A stretch of 64,000 nucleotides of DNA from Lepas anatifera. Taxonomy: Eukaryota > Arthropoda > Thecostraca > Lepadidae. Where the stretch lies: positions 124,001-188,000 of the forward strand of contig JAOTON010000896.1 of assembly GCA_034440635.1 (NCBI GenBank), written 5' to 3'. The notes beneath the pieces are model-generated. The model worked only from the letters and a program-made list of their open reading frames with translations. It did no database searches and had not been told where the DNA came from. Numbering within the stretch: position 1 is the stretch's first letter; the number at the start of each line of letters is the position of its first letter. The position numbers and the translations under genes are program-made. Below are positions 13,561 through 24,297 of this stretch, one piece after another.

Positions 13561-13607
13561 GGATTCCTCCACGCCCGAGTGACGTCACAGGGGCGTGGAG
13601 GAATTCC
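13561..13607. repeat. Strong stem-loop with a CRE palindrome in the loop
   Basis: GGATTCCTCCACGCCC at 13561-13576 pairs with GGGCGTGGAGGAATTCC at 13591-13607 with one bulged T. The 14-base loop holds TGACGTCA (13580-13587), itself a palindrome and the consensus CREB/ATF site. Regulatory function is inference. Confidence 0.8.
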
Positions 13608-16600
13608 TTCACCATTGAGCCGCGTGTAAAACTGGTAAAACTGCTGCTAATGGCAATACCCGCTTAAGAATTTGTGAGAATACACAGTGATCAAGCTTAT
13701 CCCAAATGGAATGAATAAATATTTTATTTTTGATTGTGGGCATCTTTTTGCAAAAATTTGGATATTTAATCACTTAATTTTTCCATGTTATATGATACGA
13801 GGTGTGACGTCACATCCGGTGGTCTGCGCTTGCTGTTGGAGGGGAGCTGGGTGGGACGGGGTGGCTGCCCTGTTGGTGACTGCTGAAGAACGTATATATT
13901 CTGTCAGATCAGTCACCTTCGGGGATGGATGCTGGGGGCTGCTGGGGGATGGATCCATCTGCTCGGGGATGGAGATGCTGGGGGCTTGTTATGTGTATGT
14001 GTTCACTCTTGCTTACAGCAGAAAAATACAAAAAGTGAAGCAGAATATGTTACTACATTTTACAGATTTTTATTCTTCTGTTTTTGCAACGTTACTAAAA
14101 TTGTTAGCGCCGGAGCTTGAAAATAGCAAATGTGCACGTAAGTGGCTGTCCATAAATGACGTAGCACATGTCTGTGTGACTGTTTACCCCTCCCCTTTCC
14201 CACGTGACGCTTTTTTGCCGCACATGTGTACTGTTTGATAACGCTGTGGCTGACCTTCCCCCGCCCCACTCCGCTTGCGTTACGCAATTAATCACGGCCC
14301 AAGCAGTGTCCGAGCACTCCGGCCACAACCAGAGTTCGGGCCGTGTAGAGTTCAGGCTACAGCCTATCCTCCTGAAGGTGGCACGAGTTGTACTTTATAA
14401 AGTTGGTGGCACGGCCACAGATGCTACAAAGGCCTGAAACTAGTGACAAAACCCACATGCATGCGACTACCTCTTCTTGAAGTCCAGCCCCAAAAAGGTG
14501 AGAGATATGGCTCTACCCTCCTGGCGTGTTTGGGAGACGCTTCCCTGCTGTGGTGACAGTTAGTGCGTTAGCTGCGGTCACCGGTCAAAAGAACGGGCAT
14601 ACCAACTGACAGCCACCGGCACCTGTTGCTCTGAGATTTATGAGGTTTTTAGAGTGCACGCTTTTGAGAAGATTCCCAGATCGCGCACTTCCCGACCCGG
14701 GAGCCGGACAGAAAACTTCGTAGTCCTCAGGCGCCTTCAGTGCTTTGATTTGAGATAAGGGCAGACCTGAACGTTTTCTATTGTGTGCAGGTATTGGTTT
14801 TCCCTGAACTTCGGCTGCTACTGGATAAGGAGCTGCGTAGTTGAGCAGGCGACCAAGACCTAAAAAATACCAGCAAAATTCCCTAATATGAACACATTTT
14901 TGACAAGTTTAGCATTGCTATAATGTGCATGGTGCACATTAGCGTTGAAGTTAGCTATGTGTAAATCAGTTTTAAGCTTCATGCCTGATATTTACGCCAG
15001 CCACCTCCAAGAACATTTTAAATATGGATTAATTACAACACTCATGATGGAGAACCAGTAAAAACTGTGCTCGTTGACCCAATAAAACAGCACTAGTTTT
15101 GACTGCCAAGGATCAAAGTGTAACGCCTGACTAAGGCTTAGGGTCAGCTTAGAATCCTCAACTTCCTGCTGACGAGACCTTCCCCTCTGGAACTGAAAGC
15201 GTTTACGTCCATGATGCATCACGTACTTCTACCCTCACTTCAAAATTTCACCTCATTTAGCCCCCCCGAAAAAAATTAGCCCGGTTTGGCCGATGGTTAA
15301 GAGGAATCTGTAAACCGAGGTAAGGGTACTGCACTTTCCTTCCTCAGATTAATGTTCTGTGCCTTATTTGGTATACTGGTTTCCAACACGGGAAAGGCAT
15401 CCAAAAAGCGCAATCCACGGGCTGCCGTTATAGTTTTCTGGGCACTGCCGTCTGGGGTCAACATTGACAGTTCAGTGACACCCATGCAGTACAAAGAGAA
15501 TGCCATGCTTGTGATTCCGGCCAAGGGCGTCGCAGTTACACAGCTTGCATCTTCGTATGAAAAATGACAGAGCTGTCGTTCAGGAAGAGGGCAATCAAAT
15601 CGAATCCAATCTACCGAGAGCTGAGTCAAACTGTGCTGCAAATGGCTGCAGAACAATCGGGACTGACTATATGTTCAAACATTCATGTAACAAGTCTCGG
15701 GTGAACAACCAATCACACTAAGATTAGGAGAGAGCGATCCATTGCACGTTTGGTGACTGTGATCTATTTTAGCTTGAGACTTTTCCATCTGTTCGTGGTA
15801 CGATCCTCTAAGACTCACGTGAAATCAGTGACCTACATATCGAAAACATGTTTGCAAGAAAGTTTATAGATAACTTAGTAAAGAGCTTCCCCCATGAAAT
15901 TGAGTTTATGGAATTTTGCTTCGAGTTTTTTACGCTTACAGTCAGGTCTTCTAGTACAAATATATCATTTTATCAGTTATGATGATTACGTATTGTACCA
16001 TTGCATACAAGTTTCAGGTGGTCCAAAGGAACAATATTTTATTTACAAGTTTAAGGACACCGCGCTCCCATTTCTCTGTATGACTACGAGAGAAGAATAA
16101 TGAGAGCGTGTAAATATATTATTTATGGGAATACAATGGACTAGCGGCACGCAAGCCTCAGATAGGCACGACAAGTAGTGAGGTACATATTCGTCTGCAT
16201 GAAACCATAAATCTTCTGGAGTGAGGCATTGCAAAGACATGTATGTGGCGTACCACAATGAATGCCGATATCCAGAGGCCAATCGACTTTATGACTGTGT
16301 GCATGTTTTGGAGCGTTTTCTAAAGAAGGCGCCCATATAGCACCTTCTCAGGGGGAGGGGCCATTGGTAATAACAATGCGCCCCTCCCTCCTGGCAGCAA
16401 TGTTACGTGATTTTAGGCGGGAAGTGTTTTAAAGTCTTATCGGAAAGTAGTACATACAACTTGGGTAGGGCGGCGTCCATGTCATAGTCAAACGGGAGTG
16501 GGTAGCTTATAATGGAATGGTGACTTTCCTTAAAGTGGCAGCGGAAAACAGGGCTCTCTTTGCTGAGCAAGCTTTCAAAGTCAGTTTTGACATTCAGTTC

Positions 16601-17073
16601 GGTAGAAAGTCTTTTCTCCCCCCCTCTTCAGTTTTTTCTATAACGAGCAGTTAACGGCGACACACAGCGCCGCCGTATTTGTTTTAAGTGTTTTAACATC
16701 TTTTTAATTGAAAGCCAAGTTTATGTCAAGTGACGTCATGAATTAATTGTCCTCATCTACAAAAATAATCAAGCTTTCACTTTCCCTACAAATTTCAGCC
16801 GAATAATCTGCAGCCTGTGTGTCATGAGGCTGACATGAAGTATAGTTCTGCTATTCAAGATTGTTTACATTTACAACCTAAGCTCAAGTCAGATCTGTGA
16901 TTCCCATAGTAAGGCTATGAGTTATGGAAATTTCTTTTTCAATGTATAATTGACACTCAGATCAACATAGAATTTGCAGCGTCATATTTTTGGCATCAAT
17001 TCCCGTGGGGTAAGTTAAAATTTCACCAATCACCTCGAATTTCGAGTGAGTCAGAGTTCAAGTCGGCGATTTT
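13608..17073. other. No gene recognised
   Basis: A 183-codon frame at 13687-14238 begins with GTG, not ATG, and shows no domain. At 14147-14225 it contains GTCCATAAATGACG followed by CCCCTCCCC and CACGTGACGC, resembling an end of the GGGCCGT-type MITE seen at 41551. The frame at 15297-15656 (minus) has no recognisable family either. I treat none of these as genes. Confidence 0.4.
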
Positions 17074-17190
17074 CAAAATTTTCGCAACACTTTTTGGCTG
17101 AATGAAGAAAGAGCTTTTGTTTTACCGGCATTGTGCTTGTCGTATTGCTACGAGTCAATTGATGTGCATATGGGCGTCGAAAGCGGTGGA
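17074..17190 (+). repeat. Dispersed repeat X, copy 1
   Basis: From CAAAATTTTCGCAACAC through TTTTACCGGCATTGTGCTTG to GTCGAAAGCGG it matches 17678-17795 in the same direction with scattered changes. No terminal features are visible, so the class is unknown. Confidence 0.75.
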
Positions 17191-17496
17191 CAGTGGAAGG
17201 TTCCCCACAGCTCATGACATCTGTGACATTGGGGGACATCTGCTGGGAGAATTTCGGGACCCGACCTAGGTATTTTCGATTTGTTTTTCTACTACCTGCG
17301 CTGACCCATGTAGATATGTTGGTGAAGCTACCGTTTTCAAAGACATAAAACATGCTCAAAATTTGCTGCCACCAAAAACCTCAACCCACCCCCGCCCCTG
17401 GTCCTTGGTCGACCGGATGTTGGGTCAAACTTTTAATAATACGGTAGAACTATATATCATCATTCGTTTCGAAATGACCAGATATTTACAATGTTT

Positions 17497-17500
<4 letters not shown>

Positions 17501-17542
<42 letters not shown>
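17501..17542. repeat. (AT)21 microsatellite
   Basis: An uninterrupted AT dinucleotide run of 42 bases between the two copies of repeat X. Confidence 0.95.
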
Positions 17543-17545
<3 letters not shown>

Positions 17546-17677
17546 GTGCTCTGGTTTGGAAGTTATAGGTGAAAGAATAAATACTTAAAGCAAGTAATAT
17601 ATAATCTTCAACATCGGATGACTCTAATATAGACCTAAGCCAAACATTGGTAGACAATGTATTGATTTGTCTGTTTA

Positions 17678-17795
17678 CAAAATTTCCGCCAACACCTTTG
17701 GACTGAATGAAGAAACAGCTTTCGTTTTACCGGCATTGTGCTTGTCGCATTGCCACGAGACGATTGATGTACACATGAGCGTCGAAAGCGGGGAA
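17678..17795 (+). repeat. Dispersed repeat X, copy 2
   Basis: Direct copy of 17074-17190, sharing TTTTACCGGCATTGTGCTTG and GTCGAAAGCGG. The offset between copies is about 604 bases, and the sequence between them is not obviously shared. Confidence 0.75.
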
Positions 17796-18339
17796 TGCTG
17801 CCTAAAACACTGTTCTATCTCGCCGAAATTGAGCCTGCCTAATTTGAGACCCTGAATGCATTTTCTAAAATGTGCCAGTGTTCAGTCACCTGTCTGAAAG
17901 AGGAATGCAAGTGCTCCCGAGTGGGATTAATACGCGTTCTAACTTTTTTCTGGAGATTAATAAACAAAGTTTTTTAAGTTTCAATCTTTTTAATGATTTC
18001 AACCTTTTGAGGTAACATTGACAAAAAATGAACCCTTATATTGCCCTGTCGTAGAATATTACCGAAGTTACTTAGATTGTATTTTAGAAAGGGTTCTCAT
18101 TGAATTTCTCTGCATTTTTACCTGTATTTTGGCTAGAGGTGATCTTTTTACCGATCATCCAGAATAGAAAAGCTGGCTCATACCCAACACCCACGGGAAA
18201 AGGTTTAGACGCATTATCTGCAAAGTTTTGACATTTCAAGGCATTTCGCAGTCTATTGATGAAGCCTTGAGCGCTCGGCCTTGGGAGCTCGACGCCAAAA
18301 GACGGGAGATGCTTCAGTGAAACTAAGGCGTGGGCAGCC

Positions 18340-18680
18340 GCCTTGTCCCCTTGGATCCGTCCCTGCACATGAGCGGCTATAGCGTCGCCAGATGTGGCAT
18401 GGACCTCACACGCGTGACGCAGCCGTGGGTATTGTGAAGTGCACCTCAGCGGCTGGCGGCAGCTGTCCTTCCACTTCAGTACCTGCGGTGGCTGCTGATG
18501 GCGGTTTAGAGTCCGGCTGGTGGTGACCCGGCGGTGACCCGACGCTGACCCGGGCAGTGATCCGACGGGCACGGATGCGACACACGATGGTGGAGCGGCG
18601 CGACTGACACGCCATCGTCGGCGCCGCGCCGCTATATAGCCGCGCCGTTATCACCTGCTCGGCGTGGCCTCTCCGCCCCC
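18340..18680. other. GC- and CpG-rich block, possible promoter or minus-strand exon
   Basis: This block is far richer in GC and CpG than its surroundings. On the minus strand an ATG at 18615 opens 69 codons (Arg-rich, then Pro/Ala-rich) ending at 18406, with a CAGGTACTG donor-like site inside. A TATATAG box (18633-18639) lies only about 20 bases before that ATG, too close for a normal TATA-to-start arrangement. At 18347-18365 GGATCCGTCCCTG looks like a hAT-type end. No protein family recognised; a gene here is speculative. Confidence 0.25.
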
Positions 18681-19375
18681 GGTTCCTACACCACAATACC
18701 ATATCTCGCGCTGGATTAGTATTGATTTTATACGAATAATCCAGCAATATGTCACCGAGCAGGCGTGTGCAAAACATAATGCCTTACTTCAGCTGCATAG
18801 TCTGTTGCATAAGTATTGCTGTAATCATATGTTTTTGAACGCTCCAGAATAGCGGACTATTAGAGCCCCGTCCGTAATCATCACCATTGAGGCTTGAGGG
18901 CATCCCAGCAAGGATGATTATATTTATGATTAGGCGTGAAGCTCTCAAATCTACTACACAGGTCGGCTCAATACCTGGGGGCAAGAACGATACTTATGCA
19001 ACAGAATATACAGAGTTTTCTCATTGATATCTGGGATATTTCAAGACAGCCTAACAAATTGATAAAAAGTTCATGTGAATTTAGATCACATCTTCGTCAG
19101 AAGTCTGTAGTAATGGTGGTGAGCACTGCCTTGGTGATTATTTTGCTACCTTATTGATACATTCAAATTCATAGCACGAGCACGGTAACCAGTTGCAGTC
19201 AGATAATAGTTTTGGAAAATGGCGTCCACCAGTATATTTTTGGAAATACCCAACACAATTTGCGTAGAATTACTGCAAAAAGATCATAGACGTCAACCTC
19301 AAAAAAGAATTCCCAATTGAAATTTTAAATATAGGTACTATATATTTGAAATTTTGAAAACACGAGAACAAAATA
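18681..19375. other. No gene recognised
   Basis: AT-rich sequence with short open frames only. Confidence 0.4.
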
Positions 19376-20208
19376 GGGTAAGGGCGGGTAAGAGTACGCA
19401 GGAGATAAGAGTACGCAGCAGCTGTTTTGGTTACTTAGCAACCACTGAGATGGTGGATACCCTGGTATAAAAAAGCAAGGTCAGTGCCTAGGCTGCACAC
19501 TAAAATTCAACGTGCTCCTGTTCTTCCCGCGGGAGCACAGAGCAAAATAAGTTTCTGGGCACCGTTGAAGTAATATTTCTTAACTGGGTGAACTTATAGA
19601 CCATACTTTTATTATCAAAACTATTGTATTACGGTCTGTCATCAGTAAGAAAGCTAAGCTAGGAGTGTGCTCCAGGACCGGAGCTCACCCTAAAACGCCT
19701 GCCAACATGTTTATGAAGACTTTCTTCCCAAGGGTGTATGTCCGGCAAGAGTACGCAGTAGAGCATTGGGCAAGAGTGCGCATGCTTAAGAGATAGGAAA
19801 ATTTAATTTTCGCTCTGAACAGAGTCCACAATTCATATTTGGAAAACCAAACATTGCAACATAGTTCTGATATATTCAGAACGATATAACATCATACAAT
19901 CGCCTAGTTTGGCGACAAAAAATCTTCGCGACATGGCCTATGCACCTAAAGCACAGCGGGGCATCAATGCGTACTCCAGCCGCCCTCTTGCGTACTCTTA
20001 CCGACCCACTCCGGCAAGAGTACGCACGTGACTTTATTTTGATGGGCTCGTGGCGAGCTCCTTTCAGAGACACCGAGTTGAAACATAGACCATACATAGA
20101 TAATTGTTCAGGCTAAACAACCACATAAAAATTTTTGCTGTTAGACTTATAAGAAAAAAAGTGAGAGCCTTTGGAAAGTTAAGTGCGTTCTTTTGCACGG
20201 ACTTCCCC
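19376..20208 (+). mobile_element. TA-flanked non-autonomous element with AAGAGTACGCA repeats, copy B
   Basis: Same element as 5911-6748, same direction, highly similar through its full length, flanked by TA at 19374-19375 and 20209-20210. About seven AAGAGTACGCA words or variants occur, including forward copies near 19390, 19408, 19747 and 20012 and an inverted copy near 19988. The final inverted copy has decayed (TGCGTTCTTTT). The TATAAAA box is also kept. No transposase. Confidence 0.75.
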
Positions 20209-20210
20209 TA

Positions 20211-20958
20211 ATATGATTATGTTCTCTCATGACGCCATACTATTTACGATACTTTGTTCTTCAAGATTCATGATTAATGCATTGGAAAACCACACAGGAT
20301 ATAAACCCCAAACTCCCCATCCTGATTGTTGACACATTCCCCTGCTTTTGTGACCTACCAAAACTTGCTCAAAGATGCTTATGATAACATCGGTGGTTAG
20401 TTTACTTTAAGATGTACATACATACCATGACAAATCTATATTTTCCCATAACGTTTTTTCCCGAAATGGTGTGTTGATTTGAGAACTCTATTTGACAGAT
20501 AAATGATAACCTGATCATAAAGTGATTTTGCCTCCACCCAGCATTACTCGACAAGTTGAGATCCTCCGGCAGGAGATCCGCCTGGCGCCTGAGGAAGCAC
20601 AGGATTAGCTAGACAGCTCCTCACCTGCTAAGCCTGGGCGCCATATAACCCTAGGAGGTTTGTGCCCTCGAAAGCCCAAATAACTAACCAAACAACTAAC
20701 CAAGCCGATGCGCTCTGTGCTTTAGTATACATATACATGTGTGACGGCATTTGGAATATCACGCATGTAAATGAATCTGCAGGAGGTTTCAAACTGCAGT
20801 TGGGGTTTTAAGCCGCTTCAGCTGCCAGGGTCATATAAGAAATGAATCCTTGATTTAAGGCGATCGCTACTTTTCTCCTGGAAATAGCTGGTCCAGCATT
20901 CCATTTCGCAGGGAAGGGCCGGGATGCTAAGGGGTCTAACCCTCCTTCCTCTCTTACC
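20211..20958. other. No gene recognised
   Basis: Ordinary sequence between two transposons; short open frames only. Confidence 0.4.
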
Positions 20959-21802
20959 TTAACACGCGCATTGACGGGGGCGGGTACCCGCCCCCTCGGG
21001 TTTTTCGGAGATAGCAGAAAAATGGCGGCGCGTAGCGCCACCGTATTTGGCATACCTTTTCCCTCATCATTTTTACAACTTCTGTGAAAATTTTAAGGTT
21101 AGGTCATCTCAGGTCAGGTCACCAGTACAGGTCAAGTGACCCGACCTCAAAAAAAGTTTAAGATAGCATAAGTCAGAGCAGGGTGAATTTATCCGATTGA
21201 AACTCATATCACATAATGGCCCTACTGAGATGTCTAAAATATGTTCCGATATTTTTTATATCGATGACCTAAGGTCAGGTACGAGGCATGACCTCTCCAT
21301 TGGAAATACAAGGGGAAAAATGGTTTTTACGGAATAACTCAGTAACAGATGGTGATAAAACATTTATTTTAGCTGCATTAGACTCATCTGGGCTTTGCAG
21401 TTCTAATGATATGCATTTTATATGATTTGACCCTGACCTGACCTCAGGTCAGGTCAAATCCTTGATTTGGCCGAGCAAGGTCAAATTATATATCATTCGA
21501 TTCGGCTTGCTAAGAGGGTTCATATAGTTTAAGTCGTTTTGCTCTATCTTTACTTGTTCAGATGTAATGGCCGAAAACTGAATTTACATGTTATCCCTAT
21601 GACGGCATGTTTTGACCTCTCATTACCTTAAATGTGAACTGACAAAAAATGCTTCAGATGTTTTCGATGGAGAAGTGGATGGGCAGCCCAACACCGTTTA
21701 CCGTTTTTCGCTACCTACCGTGGTTCTCGAGATCTTAGGGGGCGGGTACCCGCCCCCCGTCAATCCAAAGGTGGCTCAGACCCCCGTCAATGCGCGTGTT
21801 AA
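20959..21802 (+). mobile_element. TTAA-flanked element rich in AGGTCA half-sites, copy 1 (844 bp)
   Basis: TTAA stands at both edges (20959-20962, 21799-21802). Immediately inside are inverted repeats, CACGCGCATTGACGGGGG and its complement; a second inverted motif, GGGGGCGGGTACCCGCCCCC, follows at the left and recurs near the right end. I counted 12 perfect AGGTCA or TGACCT words by eye, against about 0.4 expected by chance. The densest group is 21434-21456, where four half-sites form a near-palindrome with a one-base centre. It is nearly the same sequence as 43836-44683. A TTAA target is the mark of piggyBac-type transposition (established); no transposase is encoded. Confidence 0.8.
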
Positions 21803-21868
21803 ATAACTTCTTGCATTGTGGTTATTATGGATACTCTGACATTTGGGGAGAGTTTGAGCCCCCAAGCC

Positions 21869-23210
21869 CTTTCTGATGCACAACATGGATACCAGAAACA
21901 GTATTCGACTGAAACGGCTTTAAACGCTTTTACTGACACGGCACTTCGAGCTATGAACAGAGGTGAAATTTCTATTATTTTCTTGCTTGCTTTTTCGAAA
22001 TGCTTCAATGTTGTGTCACGCTCAAAACTTCTTCAAAACTCGCACTTTACGGCATCGACACCCGCTGGTTCAGCAGGTACCTCGCACACCACACCCAGCA
22101 GGTGCAGATGCAGGCAGTTGATAGCTCAGCGCAGCGCAATCGCTTTGGAGGAGACAGTGTCCTCCCCAAGACTCGAACATTCCTGTGGGAATTTTCCAGG
22201 GAGGGGCCTTAAGTTTTATCTTTTTCAGTTCTTTATTCTACTTATTTATTAGCTGCGTACACTTCCACACAGGTGATGGCTTTTCAAGCACCACCGTAAT
22301 AGACATGAAACGATGAGAAGTATGGAAGGAGACGGGAAGGATAAGGATGGATGAGGGTAAAGGAAGGTGGCATACTACCTTGTTTTCTTTGCATGCCAAT
22401 GATCTGGCCCTGTGCGTGGGTGATGACATCACTATAGTGCAATACTGTGATGAGACTCAAATCATGGTTACCGCCAAGAAGCGAGATTTTATACGGTTGA
22501 TCATTCGTATATTGGGACTAGAAACTGCACTGCAGTCTGTATACCAGTTGTGTTGCTTGGGGAGAATGAAACTGAACACACAAAAGACCCAGATGATTGT
22601 TCCCCGTACTGCGGCAATGCTGCGTCACTTGCCTCCTGTTAGCTTGCTTTTTTGTGGTGCTGTTGTGCATGAAACACGTTCAGTAAAAAAGATGGGAGTA
22701 GTAATTGATAGGAAGCTAAATTATCTGTCGCACATTGATTTAGTAACACGAAAGTGACTGGGATACTCGCGGTACTGAGTCACGCTCAACATGTGATGCC
22801 GCACTCGGCACTGAAATGCGTGGTGCAGGCCCAGGCATGGTCTGTCGCGACCTACTGTGCCTCGGTGTACGGGTCCTGTGGTGCCGCTCAACGGCACCGT
22901 GTGCAAAAGATTGTAAATTTCTGCGCGCGTGTCGTGACTGGTCGAAGACGCCGTGAGCATATTTCTGATGTTTTGCCTGATTTAGGATGGTACACATCCC
23001 AGCAACTTGTCGAATACCAAACTACATGTGCTGTGCATGATGTATACTTCTGATTGGTTCACCGACTCAGCTGCTGGCGACCATAGGCTCGCGGGTCACT
23101 ACTACAATCACCGATGCGCGCCGAGCGCGTCTATTCACTCTTTCACAGATTGGAACTGAGAGTGGTCGCCGTTGACTCAACTATCGTGGCGTTCAGTTTC
23201 TTAATTCCAC
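21869..23210 (+). pseudogene. Decayed non-LTR retrotransposon (LINE) reverse transcriptase
   Basis: Translated pieces in several frames match the order of a Jockey/CR1-type reverse transcriptase. First comes a segment from 21869 with QHGY, STETAL and RAMNRGEIS, corresponding to the usual GFR...STETAL...DFSKAFD block. Next, after a frame change near 22020, is a segment with YGIDTRWFSRYL. From about 22380 comes LFSLHANDLAL...QYCDETQI, then MKLNTQKTQ and KKMGVVIDRKLNY. From 22754 a tail with YCASVYGSCG, RVQKIVNFCARV and GRRRREHISDVL follows. The first catalytic block reads LLAFSKCFN, with both acidic positions lost, and the YADD box reads YCDE. About 150 bases between 22205 and 22370 do not match and look inserted or scrambled. 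Clearly dead; clade assignment is approximate. Confidence 0.8.
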
Positions 23211-23756
23211 CGATCTGAATCATAATAAACCACTTCTTTTGCAAAGCACTAAAGCAAATGATTTTAGCCAGAACCGACATCACTTGACGAGTTTGAACTT
23301 TCACACTAAACTGTTTGGAACAACTAGCAGCTAGTCAGCGGTTTTCAATCTCTAGCCATGGGTGAGATGTTTCGACCAAGTTTTTGGATGTTGCATGAAG
23401 TTTGCAAGTGAGTGGTCATGTGTGTTGTTAGGTGTATGTTTCTTTTATTGATATTTCCCTCCTCTTACATGAGTGCAGATGTTTTACTTCAATGACCTGA
23501 CAAGTGAAAAACCCCTGTAATGGCGGACCTTCGTCGAATATTTTGATTCTGATCACTGGCTCTGAACCAAATCTAGTCCGCAGTGATCACCTATATGGTG
23601 CCCATTTCATGTAGGCTACCACAATCTCTAGTCACAATTCAAAGGTACTTGCACATGGAAAATGGCGAAGTTATATTGAATAAATGTCTCAACACCGTAC
23701 ATCAGAGGCCTTTGACTATGTGCTAATGAGCAATTGTGCCCTATTAATAGTTTTGC
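23211..23756. other. No gene recognised
   Basis: Sequence between the LINE remnant and the SINE, possibly including LINE 3' sequence; nothing diagnostic. Confidence 0.4.
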
Positions 23757-24297
23757 CGCCACGGTAGCTCAGTTGGTAGAGCGATGGGCTCCGGCCCGCT
23801 GCTCAGAAACACGCAGTGGCAGTGCGTGTGTAGGCTTGGAATTAGTTCCTCCGTGACGGCCCGGCCCTCAATGTTCACCCGACGTAGGTCAGCTGGCAAG
23901 TGACTGCTGATAATTATTGGGGCTTATCGACGCACCAACTGCCAGGGTCATATGGCGTCGCCAACTCTCTCCCTGTTGAAGGGTTGATCGGGAGCCAGCT
24001 TGCTCCTTGTTCAGGAAGCCGCCGGGCCTTGAACCCGGGTCGGCTGCGTGGAAGCCAGCTATGCTGACCACTCCAGCACCGCGCCCCTTTCAACAACTGA
24101 CTGATGAGAGGGTGAACTGAGCGGGGTGGCTGTCTCTGTGTTTTGTGACAACTTTAACTTTGGCTTCTGAATTGATGCGGGATATGCTCGTTCGGGTGGT
24201 TGGGTCAGGGTCTCCATGACAGGTCCATCGTTGATTTCAGTGAGGCCCCGACTCAAATAATCGAACTTTGAACAGCGTGGTCAAAATTTATAATATA
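23757..24297 (+). mobile_element. tRNA-headed SINE, family 2, interrupted by another SINE
   Basis: The head has a textbook A box, TAGCTCAGTTGGTAGAGC (23764 on); a good B box is not visible. The body from about 23877 (ACCCGACGTAGGTCAGCTGG) continues after the insertion at 24104 (GAGAGGGTGAACTGAGCGG, then GGGTCAGGGTCTCCATGACA, then GAGGCCCCGACTC). The body is shared with 48698-48910, which lacks the insertion. The tail is AT-rich. Confidence 0.7.
23907..24097 (-). mobile_element. Nested tRNA-derived SINE, family 3
   Basis: On the minus strand it begins GGGGCGCGGTGCTGGAGTGG, with GCTTCCACGCAGCCGACC and a B box GGGTTCAAGGC, then a body ending in CCCCAATAATTATCAG. It is flanked by TGACTG at 23901-23906 and 24098-24103, and the homologous empty site at 48722-48727 has a single TGACTG, which supports insertion with a target duplication. 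Relatives lie at 63413-63530 and about 10120-10245. Confidence 0.75.

Noticed and set aside
13687..14238. 183-codon plus-strand frame
   Set aside because: Begins at GTG, shows no signal peptide or domain, and includes a fragment of a MITE end.
15297..15656. 119-codon minus-strand frame overlapping a 71-codon plus-strand frame
   Set aside because: No family recognised on either strand and no splice or promoter context; length is within what chance gives in 64 kb.
23757..23835. Functional tRNA gene
   Set aside because: Perfect A box, but no B box at the required distance and the sequence runs into a repeat body shared with 48698-48910.
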